Shown piece after piece: positions 1-7,844 of a stretch of 17,460 nucleotides of DNA. The first letter of the stretch is position 1. Every line of letters begins with the position of its first letter. Source of the DNA: CAZQXD01 sp964597315 (GTDB lineage Bacteria; Pseudomonadota; Gammaproteobacteria; Competibacterales; Competibacteraceae); assembly GCA_964597315.1 (NCBI GenBank), contig CAZQXD010000081.1, positions 1 to 17,460 of the forward strand. The letters run 5' to 3'. The notes under the pieces were generated by a model that saw only the letters and a list, made by a program, of their open reading frames with translations, searched no databases and was not told where the DNA came from. The translations under genes were made by a program, and so were the position numbers.

Positions 1-2816
1 ACCGCGTCCAGCTTGTCCCGGCCCTGTTCCTGGAGTTGGTTGGCGAAATCCACGATCAGAATGCCGTGCTTGTTAATCAGCCCCACCAGGGTAATCATGC
101 CGATCTGGGAGTAGATATTCAGGGTGCCGCCGCTCAGGTGCAAAGCCAGCAGGGCGCCAGCCATGGCCAGGGGCACGGTGAACAGGATAATCAGGGGGTC
201 CACGAAGCTCTCGAACTGGGCGGCCAGCACCAGGTAGATAAACCCCAAGGCCAGCAGAAACGTCACGTATAGCGTGGCCCCGGAGACCTTGAACTCCCGG
301 GACACGCCCTTGTAGTCCAACAGGGTGGAGGGCGGGGCTACTTCGTTGATGACCTCCTCCAGATAATCCAACGCCTCCCCCAGGCTGTAGCCCGGAGCCA
401 GGTTGGCGCTGAGGGTGGCGGCCCGCAGCTTATCGAAATGGTTCAACTCCCGAGGGGCCACCGATTCCCGCACCTGGACCAGGTTGGCCAGTTGCACCAT
501 CTGGCCATCGGCGCCGCGCACGTAGATGGTGGTCAGGTCATCGGGGTTGCGGCGGTCCACGTCGGCCACCTGAACGATTACATCGTACTGTTCGGCTCCG
601 CGCTTGAAGCGGGTCACTTGCCGGCCCCCCAGCAGGGTTTCCAGGGTACGGCCAATGGTGTCCACGCGGGCGCCCACGGCGGCCACCTTATCCCGGTCCA
701 CGGAGACTTTCAGCTCCGGCTTGTTGAGCTTCAGGTCCGAATCCAGATTGGCCAGGCCGGGGTTGTCCCGGGCTTTCGCCATCACCTGCTCCAGAATGTC
801 CTGCAAGTCCCCATAGGAGCCGGTGGTCTGGATCACCACTTCCACGGCCTTGTTAATGGGGCTTTGGCCCAGGGATGGGGGGTTGGTGGCGAAGGCCAGC
901 AGCCCCGGCACTCCCCCGTACAGCTTGGGGGCTAGCTCGGCGGTAATGGCCTGCTGGGGACGCTGGCGCTCCTCCCAGTCCGTCAGCCCCGAGAAGATGA
1001 TGGTCTGGGTGACCACTGGAAACCCAACGATGGCGAAATAGCGTTGCACTTCCGGGGTCTGGGAGATGATGGCTTCCATGCGCCGGGCGTAGCGGTCGGT
1101 ATAGTCCACCGTGGCCCCGTCCGGGGCCAAGCCGATGGACAGGACCACGCCCCGGTCCTCGGTGGGGGACAGTTCGGACTTGAGACCCGTGAACAAATAA
1201 CCGGTGCCCGCCGCCACCCCGAAGGCCAGCACCACCACCAGGGGCCGGACCTTGAGGGAGCCTCCCAGCAGCCGCCGGTAGCCCTGGTTCAGCCCCTCCA
1301 GGACCCGCTCCCCGAAGTTATACAGCCGGTTGTGTTTTTCCTCATGGCGCAGCATCCGGGAGGCCATCATCGGCGACAGGGTGAGGGCGATAAACCCCGA
1401 TACCAGCACCGCCCCGGCCAGGGTCAGGGCGAACTCCGTAAACAGCTTGCCGGTGCGGCCGGTGGAGAAGGCGATGGGGGCGAACACCGCCGCCAGGGTC
1501 AGGGTCATGGCGATCACCGCGAAGGCAATCTCCCGGCTGCCCTTGAGGGCGGCCTGGATGGGGGGCAGGCCCTCCTCCACATGGCGGTGGATGTTCTCCA
1601 ACATGACAATGGCGTCGTCCACCACCAGGCCGATGGCCAGCACCATGGCCAGCAGGGTCAGGGTGTTGACGGTAAAGCCCGCCATATACATCAGGGCGAA
1701 GGCTCCCACCAGGGACACGGGAATGGTCACCAGGGGAATCAGGGTGGCCCGCGCCGAGCGCAGGAACAGGAAAATCACCAGAATCACCAGCACCACCGCC
1801 TCCAGGATGGTGGTGAACACCGCGTCGATGGAGCGGTCGATAAACACCGACGAATCATAGGCCACATCTACCCGCATGCCCTCCGGCAGGGAGGCGATGA
1901 TGGCGGGCAGTTCCTGGCGAATGCCCGCCGACAGGTTCAGGGGGTTGGCGGTGGACTGCTTGACGATGCCCATGGCCACGGCGCTCTGGCCCTTGAACCG
2001 GGCCACGGTGCGTTCCTCCTCGGCGCCGATCTCCACCCGGGCCACGTCCCCCAGGCGCACCAGATAACCGCCCACATCCCGCAGGATGATGTCCCGGAAC
2101 TGGGCCGGGGAGCGCAGATCGGTTTCCGACAGCACCGTGAACTCCCGGGCCTGGCTTTCGATCCGTCCCGAGGGCACTTCCAGGTTCTGCTCCCGCAGGG
2201 CGGTCTCCACGTCCTGGGGGGTCAGCCCGTAGGCCGCCAGCCGCGCCCGGTCCAGCCAGATACGCATGGCGTAGCGGCGTTCCCCGACAATACGCACGCT
2301 GGCCACCCCGTTGACCGTCTCCAGCCGGTCCTTGACCTGGCGATCGGCGATATCCGAAACCTCCAGGGCAGAATGGCGATCCGAGGAAAAAGCCAGCCAA
2401 ATCACCGGCTGGGCGTCGGCTTCCACCTTGGCGACGATAGGCTCGTTCACGTCTTCGGGCAGTTGCCCCCGCACCCGGCCCACCCGGTCCCGCACATCCG
2501 AGGCCGCAGCGTCCGAGTCCCGGTCCAGATTGAAGGTAATGGTGATCTGGCTCAGTTCGGCGCGGCTGATGGAGCTGATAAAGTCGATGCCCTCGATCCC
2601 CGATAGGGAGTCTTCCAGCACGCTGGTGACCTGGGATTCTATAATCGGCGCGCTGGCGCCGGGGTAGGCGGTCTCCACGGTGACCACTGGCACATCGATA
2701 TTGGGGTATTCCCGCACCGCCAGTCGGTCATAGGCGATCAGCCCCACTAGCACCACGACCAGGTTCATCACCGTGGCCAGCACCGGGCGCTGGATGCTGA
2801 GGTCCGACAGCACCAT
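1..2816 (-). CDS. RND efflux permease (HAE1/AcrB-like), 3' end outside window
   Basis: Inner-membrane proton-driven pump subunit of a tripartite efflux system. It reads on the minus strand from ATG at 2816 for 938 codons without a stop. The family is usually about 1030-1050 residues, so about 100 C-terminal residues lie beyond base 1. The N-terminus (MVLSDLSIQRPVLATVMNLV) has the first transmembrane helix typical of RND pumps. The proton-relay aspartates are seen as GLVVDDA with D400 and D401, matching the AcrB D407/D408 pair. Near the window edge the protein reads GLINKHGILIVDFANQL, a conserved RND motif in which the AcrB lysine is kept. It starts 3 bases after the adaptor stop codon, so the two are translated together. 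The substrate cannot be told from sequence. Family assignment is secure. Confidence 0.96.
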   Translation of the reverse strand, partial: MVLSDLSIQRPVLATVMNLVVVLVGLIAYDRLAVREYPNIDVPVVTVETAYPGASAPIIESQVTSVLEDSLSGIEGIDFISSISRAELSQITITFNLDRDSDAAASDVRDRVGRVRGQLPEDVNEPIVAKVEADAQPVIWLAFSSDRHSALEVSDIADRQVKDRLETVNGVASVRIVGERRYAMRIWLDRARLAAYGLTPQDVETALREQNLEVPSGRIESQAREFTVLSETDLRSPAQFRDIILRDVGGYLVRLGDVARVEIGAEEERTVARFKGQSAVAMGIVKQSTANPLNLSAGIRQELPAIIASLPEGMRVDVAYDSSVFIDRSIDAVFTTILEAVVLVILVIFLFLRSARATLIPLVTIPVSLVGAFALMYMAGFTVNTLTLLAMVLAIGLVVDDAIVMLENIHRHVEEGLPPIQAALKGSREIAFAVIAMTLTLAAVFAPIAFSTGRTGKLFTEFALTLAGAVLVSGFIALTLSPMMASRMLRHEEKHNRLYNFGERVLEGLNQGYRRLLGGSLKVRPLVVVLAFGVAAGTGYLFTGLKSELSPTEDRGVVLSIGLAPDGATVDYTDRYARRMEAIISQTPEVQRYFAIVGFPVVTQTIIFSGLTDWEERQRPQQAITAELAPKLYGGVPGLLAFATNPPSLGQSPINKAVEVVIQTTGSYGDLQDILEQVMAKARDNPGLANLDSDLKLNKPELKVSVDRDKVAAVGARVDTIGRTLETLLGGRQVTRFKRGAEQYDVIVQVADVDRRNPDDLTTIYVRGADGQMVQLANLVQVRESVAPRELNHFDKLRAATLSANLAPGYSLGEALDYLEEVINEVAPPSTLLDYKGVSREFKVSGATLYVTFLLALGFIYLVLAAQFESFVDPLIILFTVPLAMAGALLALHLSGGTLNIYSQIGMITLVGLINKHGILIVDFANQLQEQGRDKLDA

Positions 2817-2819
2817 GGC

Positions 2820-3893
2820 TCAGCCCTCCTGCTCGGGGGCCGGGGGCGCGACCGGGGCGCCGTCCCGGAGCTTGATCTGCCCGGCGGTGATGACCGTATC
2901 CCCGGCGGCCAGACCCTGGAGAATCTCCACCGCGCCACCCTGGCGCAGGCCGATAGTCACTGGCGTCATCACCGCCTTGCCATCCACCACCTTGAACACG
3001 CTTTGCTGGTCACCGCTGGGCATCAGGGCGTCCTCGGGCACCAGCAGGGCCTTGTCCCGGCGGGCCACGATCAGTTTGACCCGGGCGAACAATCCGGCCT
3101 GGAGACGGCCCTGGGGGTTGGGGATGCGGGCCCGCAGCAGCAGCGCCCGGCCGTTCACGTCCACCTGGGGGTCGATAGCGTAGACCTGGCCCTGAAAGGT
3201 CTCTTCCGGGAAGGCGTCTACGGTCACTTCGATGGCCTGGTCGGCGCGAACCTCGGCCAGATACACCTCCGGCACTCGGAAATCCACCTTGATGGGGTCC
3301 ATATTCAGGAGATTCACCATGTCCTGGCCGGGACTCACATAGTCGCCGATGCTGACCCGGCGCAGGCCCAGGGCGCCGGGGAAGGGAGCGGTAATGGTCA
3401 TCTTCTCCAGCCGCGCCCGAGCCAGAGCCACGGATGCCTGACTGACCCGCAACTCGGAGAGGGCGGCATCCCGTTCCTGCTCGGTGCCCAGGCCGCGGCT
3501 GCGCAGGGAGCTGATGCGCTGGCTGTTGGTCTGGCTCAACCCCAGCCGGGCCTGGGCTTGGGCCAGTTCGGCCTCATAGATGCTGGGGTCCAGGGTAAAC
3601 AGCGGCTCGCCTGCGGCCACGGTCTGGCCCTCGGTGAACTGGATTTGCTCCACCCGGCCCCCCACCTCGGGACGAATCACCACCGCCTCGTTGGCCAGCA
3701 GGGTGCCCACCGCCTCCACCGCCCGGGTGAGGGTGTCCTCCCTGACCGGGGCGGTCTCCACCGGCAGGGCAAAACCCCCCGGCGGGCCGGCGGCGGCGGT
3801 CGGCCCCGGAGCGTCCGAGTCATGCTGGAAATACCAGTACGCGACCCCGGCCAGGGCGACGATGGCAATGAAGGCGATGGGAGTGGCTTTCAT
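2820..3893 (-). CDS. Efflux RND periplasmic adaptor (membrane fusion protein)
   Basis: Adaptor that links an inner-membrane RND pump to an outer-membrane channel. The protein is 357 residues. Residues 4-21 are a hydrophobic N-terminal anchor, followed by a Pro/Gly/Ala linker. The biotinyl-lipoyl half motif EVGGRVEQIQFTEGQTV is followed by a short coiled-coil hairpin rich in Ala, Gln and Leu. The second lipoyl half is TITAPFPGALGLRRVSIGDYV, followed by beta-barrel and membrane-proximal domains (LVPEDALMPSGD). I chose ATG 3893 because GGAG lies just upstream and the hydrophobic anchor begins there; a longer open frame to 3980 adds an unconvincing leader. It is the first gene of the minus-strand pair and is transcribed divergently from the plus-strand glycosyltransferase gene. 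Confidence 0.95.
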   Translation of the reverse strand: MKATPIAFIAIVALAGVAYWYFQHDSDAPGPTAAAGPPGGFALPVETAPVREDTLTRAVEAVGTLLANEAVVIRPEVGGRVEQIQFTEGQTVAAGEPLFTLDPSIYEAELAQAQARLGLSQTNSQRISSLRSRGLGTEQERDAALSELRVSQASVALARARLEKMTITAPFPGALGLRRVSIGDYVSPGQDMVNLLNMDPIKVDFRVPEVYLAEVRADQAIEVTVDAFPEETFQGQVYAIDPQVDVNGRALLLRARIPNPQGRLQAGLFARVKLIVARRDKALLVPEDALMPSGDQQSVFKVVDGKAVMTPVTIGLRQGGAVEILQGLAAGDTVITAGQIKLRDGAPVAPPAPEQEG

Positions 3894-3991
3894 GGGCGCT
3901 CCGGGGCAGGCAAAACGGGAGGGAATGAGTAGTAAGCTTAGTGTGATCGTGGGCACTGTACCAGACGTCGGGGCGGCCATGTGCGGGGTCG

Positions 3992-4019
3992 TTGACTTGG
4001 AGCGGCGGCGGGCTATGCT
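3992..4019 (+). promoter_or_regulatory. Putative sigma70-type promoter for the glycosyltransferase gene
   Basis: TTGACT at 3992-3997 is followed after 16 bases by TATGCT at 4014-4019. Both match the sigma70 consensus well, in the 146-base divergent spacer between the adaptor start (3893) and the next plus-strand gene. Transcription would begin near 4026, which argues against any start codon upstream of that point. It was found by eye only. Confidence 0.5.
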
Positions 4020-4057
4020 TGGCCCCCTATCGTGAACCCGTGATCAAGGAACCACCA

Positions 4058-5659
4058 TTGCTCAGACACCTCGTGGCTCTGCCGTGGCTGGCCCTATTGG
4101 GGTGGGCCGCTTTTCGCCCCGGATTAGAGGGCTATTTTGCCTCCGATGATTTCGGCTTCCTGGCCATAGCTCGGTATCTGGACAATCCCCTGTATCTGCT
4201 GGGCGACCACTTTCCCGGCAGCCTTTATTATCGGCCCCTGGGGGTGTTTTTCTGGTGGCTGGGCTTCGGGCTGGTGGGGGCCGACCCCTACGGGCAGCAC
4301 CTGCTGGACCTGGGGCTGCATGTCCTCAATGGCTGGCTGCTGTATCGGCTGTTGCTGCGCTTGCATCCCAGTGTCCCGGCGGCCCTGGGCGTCGCATCCC
4401 TGTTCGTGGTTCATCCCCTGGCTTTGGGCGCTTTGGCCTGGCTGTCGGATCGCTTCGACCTGCTGGCCTTGGGCTGCTCCCTGGTCTGTCTGAGCCATAC
4501 CCTGGACTATGCCGCCCATGGCCGGGGACGGGACCTGGGCATCGCTCTGACCGCCCTGGCCCTGGCTTTGCTGGCCAAGGAACTGGCCTACCTGCTGCCC
4601 ATCGCAGCCACGGTGGCGCTATTGGTCGGCCCCTCCAAACACGTCGGCTGGCGGGCCAGGGTGGCCGGGGCGATACCCTTTTACCTGCTGGCGGCGGCCT
4701 TGCTGGCCGTGCGCCATGTCCTGATCGGCGGCCTGGGCGGGGTAGAGATGCGGGACCCCCTGGCGGCGTTCCGGCTGGGCATGGGCCACTGGCTGGACGC
4801 CCTGCCGGATTATCTGACCTACCCCTTCGGCTACGGTCTGGCGCTGGGCCTGGGGGCGGTGCTGGGGGTGGTCTGGCTGTGGCGGGGGCGGGTGACAGTG
4901 GGCGGCTCCGGTTTGCTGCTAGGCACGGTTCTGGTGCTGCTGGCGGGGCTGGTGCAGGCGCCGGTGGCGGCTGTTTCCCATTTTCCCAATCCGGCGGCCG
5001 GGACAGACCCGGCCTTGATCGCGGCGTGCCGGTTTTTCTATTTCGCTCTGGCCGGGGTATTGATGGGGGTTCATGCCCTGCTGACGCCCCTGCTGGAAAC
5101 CGGGCGCGGGAGAGCCTGGATCGGCATCGGATTGGGGCTGGCCTTGGGTGGGTTATTGCTGGGCTACGGCAGCGCCGCCCACCGGCTGCTGGTGGCCTAC
5201 CATCAGACCGGCGGCGACCAGGACCAGGCGTTTCTGGAGCAGACCGCCGACGCCGTGGAGCGGCTGGATGTGCAACCCGGCTGCAAGCTGTACCTGTTGG
5301 GCCTGGGCGGGCGGGGCCTGAGCCTGGAGGGCCATCTGGACGTGGCCCTGAAAGCCGTGGCGGCGCCAGGTTCCGGGGTGCTGGGTTGTTTTGTGCAGAC
5401 CGAGGCCCATTCTTATTATTATCTGCTGCCAGCCCACCTGGTGGGCGCTAGCGCCGAAGCGCCACTAGAGCCATTTTACCGGCCTTCGATTCTGGGCAAT
5501 CTGGCGTTTATGTATCTGGATATGCCACTGGACGATGGCCAGGCCCTGGCCCAGGATCCCCAGGCCCACTTTCTGGAATACGATGGTTGGCGGATCGTGG
5601 ACGTGACCGAGGCGGTGCGTAGCGGGGCGCGGGCCGTCATCCCGCGAGCGGGACCGTGA
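4058..5659 (+). CDS. Multi-spanning GT-C-fold membrane glycosyltransferase-like protein
   Basis: Polytopic membrane protein of about 533 residues resembling the GT-C superfamily (ArnT/PMT/TMTC-like), which transfers sugars from polyprenyl-phosphate donors on the outer face of the membrane. After the first hydrophobic helix comes a loop with FASDDFGF (D30, D31), the typical position of the GT-C catalytic acid pair. It is followed by YYRPLGVFFWWLG, a leucine-rich helix (LLDLGLHVLNGWLLYRLL) and WLSDRFDLLAL, a set seen in TMTC-like proteins. About ten hydrophobic segments fill residues 5-395. The last 140 residues are a soluble, probably periplasmic tail, without the TPR repeats of TMTC proteins. 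I favour TTG 4058, seven bases after AAGGA; GTG 4040 is the alternative and would add six residues. Acceptor and donor are unknown. Confidence 0.78.
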   Translation: MLRHLVALPWLALLGWAAFRPGLEGYFASDDFGFLAIARYLDNPLYLLGDHFPGSLYYRPLGVFFWWLGFGLVGADPYGQHLLDLGLHVLNGWLLYRLLLRLHPSVPAALGVASLFVVHPLALGALAWLSDRFDLLALGCSLVCLSHTLDYAAHGRGRDLGIALTALALALLAKELAYLLPIAATVALLVGPSKHVGWRARVAGAIPFYLLAAALLAVRHVLIGGLGGVEMRDPLAAFRLGMGHWLDALPDYLTYPFGYGLALGLGAVLGVVWLWRGRVTVGGSGLLLGTVLVLLAGLVQAPVAAVSHFPNPAAGTDPALIAACRFFYFALAGVLMGVHALLTPLLETGRGRAWIGIGLGLALGGLLLGYGSAAHRLLVAYHQTGGDQDQAFLEQTADAVERLDVQPGCKLYLLGLGGRGLSLEGHLDVALKAVAAPGSGVLGCFVQTEAHSYYYLLPAHLVGASAEAPLEPFYRPSILGNLAFMYLDMPLDDGQALAQDPQAHFLEYDGWRIVDVTEAVRSGARAVIPRAGP

Positions 5660-5742
5660 ACGCCATGGCGGCCCTGAACCGGTTCGGTGGGCTATCTTTA
5701 GCGGGGTTGGCTTATTCCCCCTAGAAACTCACCGGATGCGCG

Positions 5743-5925
5743 ATGAAACTGAAACTGCTTGCCCTTGCCTGTTGGTTGTTCACTTTTCCGGCTGTTCAGC
5801 CAGCCCTGGCCCAGACCGGGGACGCCGAAGCCGCAGCCGAGCAAGCTGCCGAGGCCCCCGTCACCCTGGAGGGGGTGACCACCCGAGCCGTGGCCGCCGA
5901 TGGGGGGGAGGGCGCGGCCCCATGA
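5743..5925 (+). CDS. Small exported protein of unknown function (60 aa)
   Basis: I do not recognise this protein. Residues 1-24 look like a Sec signal peptide: basic MKLK, a hydrophobic core, then a PALA/Q cleavage site. The mature part would be only about 36 residues, mostly Ala, Glu, Gly and Val. Its stop codon overlaps the start of the acyltransferase gene in an ATGA, so the two are likely translationally coupled. A longer frame from ATG 5736 runs into the acyltransferase, but its N-terminal part is Arg/Pro/Gly-rich, as expected of an out-of-frame reading of GC-rich DNA. I therefore prefer the short exported peptide. Confidence 0.5.
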   Translation: MKLKLLALACWLFTFPAVQPALAQTGDAEAAAEQAAEAPVTLEGVTTRAVAADGGEGAAP

Positions 5926-6806
5926 ACCTACGACGCCTGCGTTATGCCCTGGAAGGCGCTCTGCTGCGCCTGACCCTGGCCCTGTTCGGGGCCTTGCCCG
6001 TGGATACCGCCTCTCGGCTGGGGGGCGCCCTGGCCCGGCTGATCGGCCCGCGCCTGGGGGTGTCCCGCATCGCCCGGAACAATCTGCGCCTGGCCCTGCC
6101 GGAACTGGACGCCAAGGCCCGGGAGGAGGTGGTCAAAGGGATGTGGGACAACCTGGGCCGAACCCTGGCCGAATACCCTCATCTGGATTATCTCTACAGT
6201 TCGGGCCGGGTAGAGATCGTCGGCGTCGACAACATTCTGCAACTGCGGGACGACGGGATCGGGGGGATATTCTTCTCCGCCCATTACGGCAACTGGGAAC
6301 TCCTGTCCCTGTCCGTGGACCGCCACGGCATCGCCCCGGTGCTGATTTATCGCCCCGCCAATAACCCTTGGTCGGAACGGCAGATTCAGGACCTGCGGCT
6401 ACGCGCCCACCGCACGCCGGGGGCCGAATACCTGCCCAAATCCGGGGAGGGGTTGCGGCTGCTGGTGCGGGCCTTGCGCGGTGGCCGACACCTGGCCATG
6501 CTGGTGGATCAGAAGATGAACCGGGGCATCCCCCTGCCGTTTTTCGGCCATACCGCCATGACCGCCCCAGTCATCGCCCAATTAGCCCTCAAATACCGGG
6601 TGCCGGTCGTGCCGGCCCGCATCGAGCGCCTGGAGGGCGCCCGGTTTCGCATGTCTCTATACGCTCCCATGGAGCTGCCGGACAGCGGCGATCAAGAGGC
6701 CGATGTGGTGACCCTCATGAGCCAAATCAATAGCCTGTTCGAGCAGTGGATTCGAGAGCGGCCCGACCACTGGTTATGGATACACCGGCGCTGGCCCAAG
6801 GGGTAA
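5922..6806 (+). CDS. LpxL/HtrB-family lipid A biosynthesis acyltransferase
   Basis: Membrane-bound acyltransferase of 294 residues in the LpxL/LpxM (HtrB/MsbB) family, which adds secondary acyl chains to lipid A on the cytoplasmic side of the inner membrane. The catalytic H-x4-E motif is AHYGNWE, with H121 and E126. Other family marks are IFFSAHYGNWELL, RPANNP, a Leu-Val-Asp-Gln (LVDQKMNRG) segment, PFFGHTAMTA and the C-terminal WLWIHRRWP. Residues 10-42 contain the N-terminal hydrophobic anchor. ATG 5922 fits the usual family N-terminus and overlaps the upstream stop codon. Length is slightly below the usual 300-310 residues. The specific acyl chain and acceptor cannot be told, and an ornithine-lipid or other LPLAT role is possible. 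Confidence 0.92.
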   Translation: MNLRRLRYALEGALLRLTLALFGALPVDTASRLGGALARLIGPRLGVSRIARNNLRLALPELDAKAREEVVKGMWDNLGRTLAEYPHLDYLYSSGRVEIVGVDNILQLRDDGIGGIFFSAHYGNWELLSLSVDRHGIAPVLIYRPANNPWSERQIQDLRLRAHRTPGAEYLPKSGEGLRLLVRALRGGRHLAMLVDQKMNRGIPLPFFGHTAMTAPVIAQLALKYRVPVVPARIERLEGARFRMSLYAPMELPDSGDQEADVVTLMSQINSLFEQWIRERPDHWLWIHRRWPKG

Positions 6807-6825
6807 TTCAGGGATAAAGGGTGGC

Positions 6826-6835
6826 CCTGTACAGG
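6826..6835. repeat. Short palindrome CCTGTACAGG downstream of the acyltransferase gene
   Basis: A perfect 10-bp palindrome, flanked by partial GGCC/GGCC complementarity (6823-6837), lies 20 bases after the acyltransferase stop. It lacks an immediate T-run, so a rho-independent terminator is not well supported. Its CTGTAC core recurs in both copies of the 18-bp tandem repeat downstream, so it may instead be a protein-binding site. Confidence 0.3.
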
Positions 6836-6854
6836 CCGTGGGTGTTCCCATCGG

Positions 6855-6890
6855 TTTTTAACGCTGTACTAATTTTTAACGCTGTACTAA
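6855..6890. repeat. Perfect 18-bp tandem direct repeat upstream of the CRISPR operon
   Basis: Two head-to-tail identical copies of TTTTTAACGCTGTACTAA occupy 6855-6872 and 6873-6890, ending 39 bases before the cas6 start. They lie in the AT-rich spacer where the operon promoter must be. Repeats of this size and spacing (about two helical turns) suit a regulator binding site or duplicated promoter elements; the role is inferred. They are too short and lack spacers, so they are not a CRISPR array. Confidence 0.7.
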
Positions 6891-6929
6891 ATACTCACTA
6901 ATCAATAAAGAACATTATGACTTAAAAAA

Positions 6930-7832
6930 ATGAGCCTGTTCGCCAGTTTGGAAGCCGTCCATCTGCGCTTCACCTTGGTATTCCGGTCCGCCGGAAGACT
7001 ACCCGCTTACAAAGGTTCCACGTTTCACGGCGGCTTCGGACGGGCCTTGGAACAAGTGGCGCCCCCTCTGTATCGGGAACTCTTCGATCCCCAGGACGCC
7101 GCCGCAGCCCAGGCTCTGCCCAAACCCTTTGTACTCCTGCCTCCCCTGGAGCCGCGCCGGGACTATAAACCCGGTGATCTTATTAGCTGTGAACTGTTGT
7201 TGATTGGTCGGGCCATTCGGCATCTTTCGGTTTGCGTCTGTGCCATGGACCGCCTGGGCCGGATGGGTCTGGGAAAGGATCTGGCCCATTTCGACATTGG
7301 ACAGGTGGACATCCTCGGCCCTGATGAGCAGTCCGAACCCCTGTACGACGGCGCAACGGGATGCTGGGGACAGTTTCCCACGCCCCTGAATGGGGATCAG
7401 ACGATCGCCGCGACGCCCGTGCCGGACAGCCAACCCCTGACCCTGGAATTCCAAACCCGGGTTCGACTCCAGGCGGACAACCGGCTGGTTAAAGGCCCTC
7501 CCCCGTTTCCGTTGTTCTTGGGCCGACTGTTGGGCCGCCTGAACATGCTGGCCTGGGCCAGTAATGGCTCGGTGCTGGTGGATCAGGACAACAAACGTCG
7601 GCTGCTGGAACAGGCGGCCACGGTGGCTATCCACGCCCATCAACTGGTCTGGGACGACTGGTCCCGTTATTCCGACCGCCAGCAAGCCTGGATGAAGTTC
7701 GGGGGACTGCTGGGCCAGATCACCTATGGCCCGGGTCTGCAACCTTTTCTGCCGTACCTGAAGCTGGGCGCCTGGCTGCATGTGGGCGGCAAGACCAGTT
7801 TTGGGTTAGGGAAGTATCGCCTTGTGACCTAA
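6930..7832 (+). CDS. cas6: Cas6 crRNA-processing endoribonuclease
   Basis: Cuts the CRISPR precursor transcript within repeats to release crRNAs. The protein is 300 residues with the two-RAMP layout of the large Cas6 family (PF10040-like). The N-terminal strand HLRFTLVFRS is followed by the helix-leading TFHGGFGRAL (H33). The C-terminal half has the strand LKLGAWLHVGGKTSFGLGKYRL (about 279-298), which carries the glycine-rich loop diagnostic of Cas6. The catalytic histidine is not certain. ATG 6930 is used because homology-like sequence begins by residue 11 and a stop codon lies just upstream. No Shine-Dalgarno sequence is visible (only a run of A), unlike most of the downstream genes. It is the first gene of the operon, 12 bases before cas10. 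Confidence 0.88.
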   Translation: MSLFASLEAVHLRFTLVFRSAGRLPAYKGSTFHGGFGRALEQVAPPLYRELFDPQDAAAAQALPKPFVLLPPLEPRRDYKPGDLISCELLLIGRAIRHLSVCVCAMDRLGRMGLGKDLAHFDIGQVDILGPDEQSEPLYDGATGCWGQFPTPLNGDQTIAATPVPDSQPLTLEFQTRVRLQADNRLVKGPPPFPLFLGRLLGRLNMLAWASNGSVLVDQDNKRRLLEQAATVAIHAHQLVWDDWSRYSDRQQAWMKFGGLLGQITYGPGLQPFLPYLKLGAWLHVGGKTSFGLGKYRLVT

Positions 7833-7844
7833 GAGGATTTGGCC

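Noticed and set aside
1044..2606. Long plus-strand open frame of 520 codons
   Set aside because: It is antisense to the RND permease; its His/Gln/Gly-rich translation is typical of a shadow frame in GC-rich DNA.
3003..3932. Plus-strand open frame of 309 codons
   Set aside because: It is antisense to the well-supported adaptor protein, with low-complexity His/Gln/Gly content.
4255..5451. Plus-strand open frame of 398 codons inside the glycosyltransferase gene
   Set aside because: It is a frame-shifted reading of the same strand, Gly/Ala/Arg/Pro-rich with no domain; the overlapping frame has coherent membrane helices.
5736..6806. Acyltransferase with a 62-residue N-terminal extension from ATG 5736
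   Set aside because: The extension is Arg/Gly/Pro-rich and family members start at the equivalent of 5922; the exported 60-residue frame explains this stretch better.
6823..6837. Rho-independent terminator after the acyltransferase gene
   Set aside because: The stem is short and no T-run follows directly; the T-runs nearby belong to the tandem repeat.
6855..6890. Start of a CRISPR array
   Set aside because: Only two adjacent 18-bp units without spacers; no 28-40 bp repeats with regular spacers were noticed anywhere in the window.
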